From Ottelia alismoides (Eukaryota > Streptophyta > Magnoliopsida > Alismatales > Hydrocharitaceae), in contig JAZKJV010002945.1 of assembly GCA_037367405.1 (NCBI GenBank), positions 305,501-369,500 of the forward strand: a stretch of 64,000 bases of DNA, given 5' to 3'. Positions 21,502-33,739 of this stretch are shown in pieces (position 1 is the first letter of the stretch; every line of letters begins with the position of its first letter). Made by a program: the position numbers and the translations under genes. The notes under the pieces were generated by a model that ran no database searches, was not told where the DNA came from, and saw nothing but the letters and a program-made list of their open reading frames with translations.

Positions 21502-24418
21502 TGACGAATCCGATGATGATGCTTTAAAAAGATGTTTTTAATTGTTCTTGCTTAAAAATGATATGTCGTGCGTTGTAGGTGGCAATCGGAATCGGTCAAG
21601 AAAATAACCATAAATATTTTATTTCATTTTCAGTCTCGTGGTTTTATGTTTATTTTACTTGGGCAAGTCCTAAGGTCGATCACAAGGAGGCAAAGGAACA
21701 ACCTAGAGTTATGTCTATCAAAGTTCATTCACGGTTTTCCAGGCGGTCTTTTTTTGGAATTTTCAATGTATTAAGGGGTGCAATATGTAATTTTAGCCTA
21801 TTTTAGGGACTAAAATGAAATGTCATTCAAATGATGTCCAAAAGATACAAATCTTGGTGAAGATGATAATTATGACAAAATGAATGCACTGTAATTCTTT
21901 TGGAATTTTTGGATGCATTATGGATTTTTTATGAATTTTTGAATGCAAACTAGATAATATTCAATATTTAATTATAATAAATATTTAACCTACTTATTTT
22001 CAAGCAATAAAATTATTCGAGATCTATCACTAGGTGATGGATCTCAGAAAAATCCTACACCTCGAAAATGCAGGGTTTAATATCTACTAAAAATTAAATG
22101 CTAAAATATGAAAAATGATTTTTCAAGGAAAATGATTAATGCAAATGCAAATCTTTTTAGACACAATGTCAAGCACAATTAACTCTAAAATATATGATTT
22201 TTCGGGAATTTTTAGAGCAATGGTTAATCAAATATGAATTTAAGAGCATAAAAACTAGATAAAATATGCAAATTTCCACAAAACAATTATTTATTAATTA
22301 AACAATGATCACAAAATTACCCACAATATGTAAAAATGTAGAGAATTAATCAACAAACATTATGCTATTTTTGGATTAATAAAATAATGTAAAGAAGAGT
22401 TTAAAACGGAGGGAGAACACAGGGCTATAACTGCAATTTAAATAAACTAAATAAAAGAGCAGGGGGGCCTAGGTACAATTACCAGCAATAAGGGGGTGAT
22501 TCTGCAAATGTGTCGGGGGGTCACGTGCGACGCACGTGACCTTCTGGATTGGGACTTGAATGCAAATCGGTGGAGCTCCGGGAGCTTCTTTGTAGTTTGC
22601 CCATGGTGACGTGCGAAGCACGTGACCTGGGGCTGACGGTCTGTTGACGTTCCCCGCCCCACGTGCGCAGCACGTGGCGGGGTCTCGTGCGTCGAGCCCG
22701 ATCAAAGGCGAGAGAGAGGCAGAGGGACGGTGTTGGTGAATGCACCTCCTCCCGCAGTTGTCCGCGATGGAGACCTTCTGGCGAGCTGACGAAGGCGGCG
22801 GTGGAGCAAATGGCGGTGGAGCTACTCCGAAGAAGATGAATGTCATTGGAGGCGGTCGTCATCGAAGGCGGAGGATGAGCGAAGGAGGAATTCGTTGGCG
22901 TTTGTCGTTGTCGGAGCGGTGTTGCAGGCGGTCGGTGAAGATAAGTTCGTATGCTCGACGAAGCTCGGAGCAGTAGCAGGTTGTCGGGGGTGGGACCCTC
23001 ATCTGCAACGGCCACCAGAGGCGACCGGACCTCACCGGAGAGGTTGGCCACAGGTGTTGTCACCCCCGCGGCCATGCTCTGAGTGCAATCGGTAGATGAA
23101 GGTCTCTGGAGCGTGGCGGTCTTCTTAAATAGAGGAGTGGGTTAGGCCGGAGAGGGAAAGGGCTCGGGATTAATTTGACGAGGATGGGATTGGTGGAGAT
23201 CGGAGTGGCGTGAGATTCGCAGTGAGGGGAGGATCGGAGATGGAGATACGGGCAATGGAGGAGGATCAGCGCCGGCGAGATACATGGGGGTGGCGCGGTA
23301 AAATCCGAGGGGTGATTTGGGAAAGGGGGCCCCGGAGGAAGACGCACAGGCGTCGTCCGATCGCGCGTGATCGGACGGCTCCTATCGCGCCACGTGGCAA
23401 CAGGAGGCGTGAGGAGGGGGTGCACGTGCGGAGCACGTGCCTTGGAGGCACGTGCGACGTACGTGCGTCCGATTAATAATTTTTTTAATAAAAACGAATT
23501 AAAAAAGGCAAAAAATAGCTGACACGTGGCGGCACCGGGTGCTGCCACGTGTTAGCACCAGAAAATTCTGAAATAAATGACTTTGTAAAATGCAAAATAA
23601 ATAGCAAACGACCTCGGATTGAAAACATTTCTTCACAAAAAATGTTCGTTTCGATGAGATCTACAACTTTCATGAAGACATCAAAGCCAAAATCGATCAA
23701 ATGCACAAAGCGATATTTTTGGGGTATCCCATGTACATAGAATACCATGATTTTTGGGTTTTCTAATTTTTTTGTCATTTTAAAACCCGATACAAATCCG
23801 GAAAAAATATAGAAAAATCAAAGATAAATAAAGACATCTAAATCTAATTTTTTTGGATTTTTATTGATTAAGAAAGTATGTACATAAAATACGAGTCAAA
23901 AACCGCGAAAATACACAATGTACAAAAGAGGCCCAAAACCCAACTTTCACATACGAGCTCTGATTCACTTGAACTTGGTCTTGTTTTGGAGGTAATTGAA
24001 TTTGCATTAGTTCAAAACTGAGTAGGATCAAATAGGACACTGGATGGGGAAGATATGGGGCTTTTAATCCGAAAATCCTGAAATTAGGGTTTGGGTTTTT
24101 GGTCCACTTAACATGGTTAGTGATTTTTTTTGTATTTTTCATTTATTCTTGTTAGTGATATGTACACAGTAGAGGTGGTTTTGTATCATTTGGAGTTAGC
24201 ATGAATGAGTTAAAAATCAGGGATGTTACGCTATTTACAGGATAATTTTGGCTGGGATTTTTGGCTTCTTATTTTGTGCATAAATTTGTGCTAAAATGTC
24301 ATTCTTATGAAAACATGCATGGATGCTAATTGTGCAGAATAGATGCCTAAATGTTGTTGATTTTAAGGTATTTGAGCTTAATAAATGAGATTTAGAGTGA
24401 TGAATTCGAGATTCATCA
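21502..24418 (-). mobile_element. Solo LTR of an X-type element, inserted in the G1 3' LTR
   Basis: It is flanked by perfect 5 bp target duplications CCCTC (21497-21501 and 24419-24423). On the minus strand it runs from TGATGAATCTCG (24418) to GGATTCGTCA (21502). It is similar along its whole length to the X 3' LTR (43374-46351). No internal region or second LTR is present, so a full element inserted and was reduced to one LTR by LTR-LTR recombination. A TATA-like CTATTTAAGAAG lies at 23121-23132 on the minus strand. Confidence 0.9.
22520..23465 (-). promoter_or_regulatory. CACGTG (G-box-like) palindrome clusters in the solo LTR
   Basis: Inverted repeats of the form CACGTGC-GN-GCACGTG occur at about 22521-22541, 22608-22628 and 22659-22677, and again at about 23390-23465 on the other side of the TATA-like box. 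Plant bZIP and bHLH factors bind CACGTG cores. The flanking bases vary while the palindrome is kept. Confidence 0.5.
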
Positions 24419-26312
24419 CCCTCCATCACTCCATGCAATAAACATCACCGTTACAAACCCTCATCATGACCATCTGAAACAGCCACCACCTCCTCCTATT
24501 TAACCACCTCCTCCGCCACCTTCAACCGCATCCACCATTCTGGGGCTTCGGCCCAGCCCCCAGCTCTCTGGTGACAGCGAAGGAGCCCTCGTAAGGAGGC
24601 GACGAAGGCAGAAGCCCTGGTGTGATCCATGGCAGCTTTGACATGCAAGCTCTGTCACCATGGTGGTTGCTCAAGCTCCGAGGCCCAGCTGACCTTGCCG
24701 GGCGACCACCCGAGGCTCTCTTGAGCCTCGGCCCAAGCTACATCCTCCGCCAATCGCCTTGATTCCGGCGAGGCAATTATTCCTTTTATTTCTTCAATTT
24801 TTCCCAAACTCATCACTCGCCGCCTACCTCACCCGACTACCCTCCGACCTTCACCAATCATTGAACATCCTCGTCGACCTCCTCTCCCTTCTCCAGACCC
24901 TCCCCCTCGCTCTGACCCATCTCCTCTTCCACCACTGGAGAAGGAGCCCAGGTCCACCACTCTCTCCGCCCCCATTGGACCACCACTCACCTCACATCAC
25001 TCACTTCACATCTCCATGAAATTCATGCTTGCGTTGGGTATCACTTTTAACGACTGCAGGTCAATGGTCAGAGTTCAAGCCACCTCGCCAGTCTCAAGCC
25101 TTTACACCGATCACATTCCTCCGCCTTGCCATTCCAGACTTCGACGGAGCTATGCTTGGCCTCTACGTGCTTCACCAAGAGCATAGCCATCTTCCCCAAC
25201 CTTTAGGCGACCCAGTGGTGGGTGGTGGAGCTCCACCAAGTTCGCCGGAGCCCCACCTCCTCCGGTGACACACAGCGGAGGAGAAGATACAGGTACCATT
25301 CAATCGTTTCGATTGGACGGGTAGCATGATGACACGTGGCGCCCGAGCCTCTCCTCCAGTCCTTTAGGCTCGGGTCACACCGAACCTCAATCCACACCTC
25401 CAGATGCGGCCACCTGTCCCGAACCTGAGGCAACCTTCCGAGCCTAGTCTCTCACGTGCACAACACGTGTAGTGTTGGGAAAATTACACAAAAGACCCTG
25501 GAACTATTGATATTTGTAGAATGGTCCCTAGGCACGTGCCTCACGTGCGTGCCTGGGTATTTTACAGGGAGGCCCTCAAACTTTCCGAAAATTGTAAAAA
25601 GACCCCCGCACATGGAATATTTATAATGGGGCACAAGAAATTTTTATTTTTAGCATTTAGGTCCCTATAGGGACCTAAATGTAATATTTATCTTTTTTTC
25701 TTGCATTTTTATTACAATTATGCCCCTGCATTGTTTTCTTCATAACGTGAGCATCGTAGGTTCAAATTGCATGATTTTAGTGTCATTTTGATCCTTGTTT
25801 CATCCTCTACATCATAGCATGTTTAATTTTCTCATCTGCTACTATTTTAAATGAAGTAAATTTTTGTGATAGATGTTGGTTCTACTATCATTGATCTTGT
25901 TCTGATATTATGACTGCTCTTCATGTTGTGATTAAATCAACCTTGATTTCTATTGCTATTATGATGCTCATAATTTTAGGATATTTTGTAATCTTTTGTC
26001 TGCGTATAAATTCCTTTGCATTATTTTCATGCATAATCTTATAATTGCATAAAAACCAACTAAAAATAGCATGCATCATATCGTTGTGTCTTAAAATGCA
26101 TAGTTCAGCATGAAGACCTGAAATTGAGAATGTATTCACACTAAGCTTCATTGATTAGATGAAGTAGTTGTGTCCCTATGATCGACCTTGGTAGACTTAT
26201 CAAGTATAAATACTCCACAACATTCAAACGATTGTGGTTTTTGCTGAATCGAATTTGCCTCCTATACTACGACAATTTCTGATAATTAACGAGGTAAATT
26301 TGACATTCATCA

Positions 26313-29300
26313 ATGGCATACACTTGGCTTCTCATAACTTATACACAAGGGTAAGCAGTTCTAACATTCACTCCCTCAACTCTTTGAGGAGTTATCCCTT
26401 CAGATAGGTCAGTGCCATATCTTAAAGGAAGGAAGCCCTCTTGGAATTTTCCAAGAATGGAACATGTCCAAGGTGTACTACAGATGTGGCAGTCCCAATA
26501 TCCTCTTCTCTTTGCTTCTGAACACCTTCAGAACTAAGATCCAAGAGGCATCTTTGAGATCATATCTCAAGGTATGGAATAGTCAGATCATAAAACATTT
26601 ATCATCATTCTTATATAATTCCCAATTATTAGGGTATTATCTACATTTAGCATGATGAACACAATGGCACTCCCACTAAGCTTCACATGGTTCATCAAGA
26701 TTCTATCTGAAATCATAAAATTTATAATTTCATCAAATCGTATGTTACAAGAAGCTTATTTGAGTCCATAGATGGATTGCTTTAGCTTGCACATCTTGCT
26801 TTCCTTAACCATGAAGCCCCGGGGCTACTTCATGTGAATATGCTCAGAGAGGTATTCATAGAGGAATGCAATCTTGACTTACATCTTAAAGATGCTATAG
26901 TCAAGTTATGTAGCTATAGTTAGCAATATTCTGATGAATTTAAGCATGGTCACTGAAGAGCAAGTCTCATCGCAAGCGATGTCTTCTCTTCAGTGTGCAG
27001 CTCATGGCTACAAACCGTTCTTTGAAGGTCTCTACCTTCTCATCAGGTTCCCTCTTTCTCTTGAAGATCCATTTACACCTTAATGGGTCTATCCCTTATA
27101 GGTGGATCCTCGAGGGTCCATATACAACACTTGTATATGAAGTCAACTTTAGACTTTTTTGCCAACATCCATCTTTCCATGTTATGATCTTTGGAAGCTT
27201 CATAACATGAAGTCAGATCATTGTCAGATTCAATTGACACATGGAATCCATCTTCAAACTTATTTGAAGAGGTATTAGTGTTTCATCTTTAATTGTCTAT
27301 TTAGTTTCTGATTTCGGGAGCCTCATTATCATCTCAAGATTAAATGAGTTCCTTCACTTCATTTTCATCTTGATTTTCAAGAGAGTCATCATATAAGAAT
27401 CACATTCTCAAAGATGTGATCTTTTAAGAATCTCAAGGTCATAAAGTAGGTATCCGATACCATCCTTTATTTTCCTAATGAAGTAGCACTCTCAGGTGCT
27501 AGATTCCAGCTTACTTGCATGGAACTTTATTAAGGATATATATTGTAGTCTCCACTAGAAATATATACCTGGAAACTAAGAGAAAATTATGTTAAGATTC
27601 ATTATTGATAAGATCATGTCGCACATGATCCAAGTGTATCTCTCTACAACTCTATTGAGTTAAGGTGTAACAGGAGGAGTGAGATAAGACATATCACCAT
27701 AAGGTATTCCATAAATTCATCTAATAGGTACAGACTACTAGGTTAGATCAAATTCACTTCATCTTCCTTCAGACTTTGGTTCCAAACCAAAATTATGAAA
27801 TCTTTGAATATTTCAAAGGTTTCTTAGGTGAAGAGAAGAAATATCAAATCATACATAATCATCAAGGGATATTACATATCCATAATGTTTACTATGATAT
27901 AGATGATCCACATACATCAATATATATGAGATATTGAATACCTTGACATCTCACACCTTTCCCAAGAGAAGGGTGTATTGGACATTCTTCGAATACAATA
28001 TTCACAAGTATGTAAGATTTGAACCTTTAGATAATCTAAAGTTTCATCTCTTATCAGTCTATTGATCACATCAACAAACAAATGTCCAAGGCTTGATGAC
28101 AGATCATTGTCAAATGATCTTCATTCTCCTATTGATCTTTTAAGGTTTAATTTCAGCATTAGAAATGTTAATGAACCATTCATTAATTTTACAACTTAGT
28201 AGAGTCCACTAGATGTTTGATTGCTATCTGAAATATCTCCATCATAACTCTTTACGATAGGTCTATTCCAGAATTCATGTTTATTCCCAACATTTAGAAA
28301 TAAACAATGAGTGTATTCTAAAATCTAGGTCATAGAGATATTCTCTAAGACTAAGGGCTCTCCCACTGAAATTAGGAAGTCTATTTATCCAATAGAGGTT
28401 GTTGCAACAATTGCATTAACATCCATGTGGATGACTATTGAACCTTAAGATCAAATTTTCTAGTCTTCTAAAACATAAGCAACCGATTGCAAGTGTTATT
28501 AGAAGAATGAGAAACAATTATTAGACTTTGATCTTATCAAATAAGAAAGTCAATTTCAATGATTAAATATAAATTATTCCGATGCACTATATGGGTCCTT
28601 CTCTAAGGATCCTAGATAGACTAGATAGTCACACTATCAATACGTCGGCTTATTGTAGTATTGGCATTCATCTATCTATTTGGATGTCATATGGAAGTCA
28701 CAGAAGTACAATCAACTCTTTGATTTTCCTTCTTACTTGGATCCAACCCATGCTTCCACTGCGCTCCCTTTATCTATAAACAGACATTGCTTAAGATGAA
28801 GGATCTCTTATGTTGAATTCAAAAGATTTCAATATAAGAGTATTTCAACATTTATACATGCTTCATTCAATTCATGCAATATGAATATTCTGAATCTTCA
28901 TGAATGATTAGAGTATAGATAGTAGAATGATGATACTCATCGTATCTACATCCATCTAAACTTTTAAAACATTGATTCAGGTAGGTACTCAAATTTTTTG
29001 ACTGCATCATCTCTTATAGAGCCACCATTCTAAATAATGTAGAGAACCATGTCATTCATAATTAAATATCGAGAGTACATATGTATGCCGGAATATCTTC
29101 TTAGATTTTTATAAGGATTATTTGACAATTACGATCATCATTGATATGTTACTTCTGAAATACATTCAATGAGAAATCAAGATTATAGAAACAAACAAAC
29201 CCTTGGGTTGTAGTCCTATTTTATATTTAATTGTCATTCTTCATCATTATGAGGAATCATGCACATTGCAACCATATACATTATGGGTTCAACTGCAAGT

Positions 29301-29480
29301 ACAACATCTTGATCATGGATCTAATCCATGATATTATACTGATTATTATTAAGTATACAATTAAGTGGGTTTAATGAAGGGTTATCTGAAATAAGAAATT
29401 TGCATAAATATATATATATATATACATATACACACACATATTTTACTTTGATTTAGGAGTTTTTATATCAAAGTTGTCTT
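26313..29480 (-). pseudogene. Copia C pol (integrase and reverse transcriptase), heavily decayed
   Basis: This reads leftward on the minus strand. Near 27820-27450 there are integrase traces (PPVTPQLN-like, then a TLNRAPSK-like segment). Near 27030 PDEKVETFKERFVA corresponds to the start of the copia RT. At about 26875-26760 the frame gives IAFLYEYLSEHIHMK, stop, PRGFMVKESK and MCKLKQSIYGLK, stop, AS, the copia RT core (expected ...TAFLNG.L.E.IYM.QPEGF, then KLKKSLYGLKQA). The catalytic YVDD region around 26640 reads NVDN. Many stops and frameshifts are present. No clear gag can be read; by element size it would lie around 28100-29480. The gene continues at 15298 across G1. Confidence 0.75.
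29406..29440. repeat. (TA)n/(CA)n microsatellite
   Basis: A TATATATA run followed by CATATACACACACATA, within the copia internal region. Confidence 0.85.
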
Positions 29481-31100
29481 GCCTTGTCAACAATGAAAGT
29501 TCATTCCCTTAATCACTTTTAATGTAAGAGATATACTTACCAATATATCTCAAGCAAGATCTAGGATCTCCTTCCTTATCTTTGTCACATCCCAATAATA
29601 TGAGAACCTATAACTCGGATAAAAAGAAGCAGGAACATATTCCGCCTTGCAAGTCAAACTTGCATCTCTCAATTCGATCTTTAACATCCGGGCCCACCAC
29701 CCCTAAGCTGATGTTGACCCATCATTAATTGAACCAACCATCAACAGGAATACAACTGGATATGCGCAATCCAATATCACTCTAATAATATGAGGACCTG
29801 GTATTAGGGTCACTACGCATATGTCCTTACTCTTTCGATAAGAGACGAGCCCGATCCAAATGGATCGTATGCAGGAGCTATCACTTCAGACAGGAATCTC
29901 CTACATACAATATCTGGCGGCGGAATCCTTCGCCTTCACGGGAGACCATGGATGTCACTTATGTGTTCCTCCACCTCATATTTAAATTTTAATTAATTAT
30001 TATGAATCATATTCATATAATTAATTCTTCCAAGGGAAATACACATCTATTCATAATAGAGTATTTTTAATTGGATGTAATTAACTTAATCACATTAAAT
30101 TAATTATCAATCCAATTCAATCAACAAATTTGATTTTACTTGAATATATGGTATTATCTCAAAGTACATATTAATTCGAATTTTAATAATTAAAAAAAAC
30201 ATCATGATCTCTCAAGCATCATTCGTTCCCTACCCGCTGTCATGGTCAGTACTGGCGGTAGTGAGACGGACCGCAACCGATACGACCCGCTACCCCAATG
30301 CTCCCCGACTAGACACCATATCCGCCTCAGGAAAAAATAATGCCGAGCCAATCACTTTGTACTTGAGATTATCATCGATTCTTCAACCGAATTATACCAT
30401 ATAGTAATAATCAAAATAATTTTGATTATAAGGAAATATGCTAACCAAATTCCCAATCTTATTCAAGCAAGTTGTTTGTTGATTGTGTTTCTAATTATAA
30501 TCTAGATCAAATCTAATCATTTTATTGGTTGAGGCCAAGTCAATTAAGGAAATAATAATCATTAAATATTTATCAAATATTTTTTATAATTATTTCATGA
30601 TATTAGCAATTAATTTCACTAATTGACACTCACTTGGTTCTTGATTAGGAATGTAATTTCAGCAGTGACCCTTACTTACTAAAGTTAGCATATCTCAATC
30701 AAAATAAATTCAAATTATGCAAAATCAGTTTCCGAAGATTGCTAATTTTATTTATGAAAGAACCTAAGTGATATTTCATGCATTTCTAGGTGTATCAGAA
30801 CAGTAATTAACTCATTAATCATGTTAAGATTCGCAGTTCCCGCAACAGTGAATACATGTTCATTAAAACAACCATATCTCGAGCAAACGGAATCCAAATT
30901 ACGTAAACTCAGATCCTATGGTTTCCTTATTTAATGGGGAACAAAATCCGAGTGATTAATTTGTGTTTAAATAATTTAAACAGTGCCTAATTTATTCACG
31001 AAATAGAGATGCGAAAATGAAATGCGACAAAAACTTTCACAACCTTAACGTACCCAAGTCGTCCTAGGTTTACGGATCGTATCCAAAACCTTCGATCTAA
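29481..31100 (-). other. Copia C leader and 5' internal region (right copy)
   Basis: AT-rich sequence between the PBS and the first recognisable pol remnants, 1.6 kb. No protein can be supported. 30159-31100 is the counterpart of 1-941 in the left copy. The frame 30204-30404 is antisense and conserved only because the DNA is duplicated. Confidence 0.6.
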
Positions 31101-31113
31101 GGCTCTGATATCA
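31101..31113 (-). other. Primer-binding site of copia element C (right copy)
   Basis: Same minus-strand TGATATCAGAGCC as in the left copy, next to the LTR end at 31116. Confidence 0.8.
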
Positions 31114-31115
31114 CT

Positions 31116-33739
31116 TCAAGGATATGGGAAGATCCTTAAGCGCGTCACAGAAGTGTGAGAATCGCATCGTATGCGATCGGGAGCGACTAGTCGCACTAGT
31201 TGCATGAGGCAGCGGAAATTAAAAAATTTCATGCGATGAAACCACATGGTCCAAGAACACTTCTCGGATCATTTCATCTAAACCACAAACAGTATTAGGG
31301 TTACCTCCTGAAGCGTGGTTGAGATCGAGTCTCTTAACGAAGAAACCTTCCGCCTCAAGTCCGATCTGACAGAGGAGACGCTTGCGAGCGTGTTGATGAA
31401 ACATGTGCTTCTCGCAATCCACGTTGATGATCCAAGCGGCGGATCTCCTGATCTCGACACACGAGATCTAACATCTTATTCAAGATAGATTTGCACCAAA
31501 AGGAGATCCACGAGCAAACGATCGGGCAGCATGACAACAACGATGCGGCGATGGAGACTCTCTCTAGGGCATCCATGGTGGACAACCACGAGAGAGAGAG
31601 GACGTGTAGAGAGAAATAGAGAGAAAGAGAGAGAGAAAGAGAGAGACTTATGTTCTCTTATGTAAAGAAGAGCAAAGGGGTTGCCTCTTCTTTTATAATA
31701 TTTTGGGATCCATGGATCTCAATCCATGGGCAACACAAATCCAAAGCTCTCATTGATTTGTGTTTCTTTCAATGGCCAAGATTTGTATTGGTAAAAACCA
31801 ACAACAATGAATTTATTAAATCAAATATATACTCAATATAATTTAATTTAAATTAAATCAATCTTCATTGGAGAAATAGGAAGGAGGCAATCCTCCTTTC
31901 ATAATAGGAGTGGACGGCTACCATATTCCATGGTGGAATTGTAGCTGTCCACCCTCTATATGAGGAAGGTGGCTCTCCTTTCTATATTACATGAGATTAC
32001 ATTATCTCATGATTATCTCCAATATTTGCAACAACTTTTGTTGCAAATTATTTCACAAAAATAAATCTAATTTATTTTGTGAACAATGCAATCATGCCAT
32101 TGGAAATTTGTAAATCACATTCATAACCCAAAATAAAATGTGAATTACATTTTCAATATAATGTCCATTGTGAATCCAATTCACATTAAAATTTAATTAA
32201 CAAATGTAAATTACAAATAGATCTCTCTTATATATTATAAATCACATTTATAATATATATGATTAATATAGATAGTGTTATCCATATTATTCATATCCAT
32301 GATAATCAAATCACATTTAATCAGCTTGGATCTCTTATTCTCATGTGCCCAAATAATATCAATCGCATCACATTATTAACATTTAATTATCTTAGATAAC
32401 TCTCTTTATAATATGAATCAAATTCATATTATTCATGATAATTAAATCACATTTAATTATCAATTTTCTCAATGCTCAGATATATAATATCAACAATGAA
32501 ATTGTCCTGAACTCTTTTAAGGATAATGCGCTTTCTCCGCGAATGCTTGGAGATAAGGACAGAGCAATTGTATTGTTCCACGTATAGTGACTTGGATATT
32601 GAGTTTACATCTCAAATCCAGATCTCGGGCCTCCCATAGATGCTTGATTAAATCAAGACCGTAAATCCATTCTTCTCATTGCATATGAATCACATTCAGA
32701 TCAATGTCCAACATTTGGATCAAGATCAGATCACTTCTCTACTGAGAGGAGTCACTAAAATCCAGACCCGTTTCATCACTCCCTAGGAATGGAAGCGTCA
32801 TGGTTATACAATCGTTTATGATCACATCGCCCTCAAGTATTCCCATTACCTGTACATCCTGCATACTGGAAGACCCATAATAATCCCGAAGTATAATATC
32901 AATTTTACATTGTCTACTTCAGGGATTTATCATTAAGTTTCTCATTTGACTATTGGGAGTCGGTATCGATCATATACTTTCCAAAAGCATATATCATATC
33001 TAGGTCTTGATCATATACTTTCCAAAAGTATATATCAAACCTACAAATTCAGTCAAGCTTCCAAAGCAAGACGACCATGCATGGAATTTGATTATTCCCA
33101 ATATCTCATGAGTGAGCTCATGTCTTTTGGTTCGATAACCGAACCTGTATGATCCCTTTGAGATTGTATTACTTATATGCCCTTGCATGCACACCAGTAC
33201 GCTGGTGTATAGACTTTGATTAGGTCATCAACCTATTGGTCTGCCAAATGTACATACTCAAACATATAGTAATGCATCTGTCTCCGGTCAGAGGATGTGT
33301 GCCTATATCATGATAGCATACGATATAGGACTTTATTTATCTCGATCTCGTTGAGTCAACTTTTTGACCTAACTAATCTGACACCTCTGAATCTATATTT
33401 ATATGCAGAGGACCTGCATCAAGAGGTCGGTCAGATATCAGCCTAACTGAGAAAGGATTGCCATCTCCTACTCGGGCTGGAGATCATATCCTAACAATCA
33501 TTTAATGGTGCTTGCTGAGTCCTCAATCTAACTCATTAGATATTCACCGAAGCACCAGCCTCTATGATTCGATAACTGAGTCAACATTTGTATGATCATT
33601 AAGATGGCCATGGTACATAACCCTAATTGTACTAAGGGACCTATTATACAAATTAGTTATTATTTATTTCAGATCAGGGAATGATATTTGCAATAGCATT
33701 TATTACATAATGGCTCATTGTGGGCTCGCATATCCAACA
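31116..33739 (-). repeat. Copia element C 5' LTR, right copy
   Basis: 2.62 kb. It starts TGTTGGATATG at 33739 on the minus strand. It is the counterpart of 957-3595, differing by point changes and by the length of the GA tract. The TATA box (minus ATATTATAAAAGAAGA) is at 31686-31701. Confidence 0.88.
31686..31701 (-). promoter_or_regulatory. TATA box of the copia C LTR (right copy)
   Basis: Identical to 1541-1556. A GA/CT-rich leader follows on the minus strand at about 31590-31647. Confidence 0.5.

Larger units (their letters stand above)
15299..26312 (+). mobile_element. Element G1: non-coding large-LTR gypsy-type element inserted in copia pol
   Basis: It has LTRs of about 2.8 kb, a decayed PBS, a 2.45 kb internal region without coding capacity, and a PPT. 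The flanks ATAGC (15294-15298) and ATGGC (26313-26317) form a 5 bp target-site duplication with one change. Removing the element joins the copia reading frame VYAM|AICVQKS without a gap. The layout is that of a large retrotransposon derivative (LARD): it needs proteins from an autonomous relative such as Z. Confidence 0.88.
20583..26312 (+). repeat. G1 3' LTR, split by a nested solo LTR
   Basis: The parts are 20583-21501 and 24424-26312, joined across the insertion by CCCTC. It ends ATTCATCA, the intact terminus. Without the insert it is about 2.81 kb, against 2.84 kb for the 5' LTR. TATA-like CTATTTAACC lies at 24497-24506. Confidence 0.88.

Noticed and set aside
22469..23548. Multiple overlapping frames on both strands suggesting a gene in the solo LTR
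   Set aside because: Same GC-rich LTR composition. Frames on both strands are equally open, and the region is bounded by LTR ends and a TSD.
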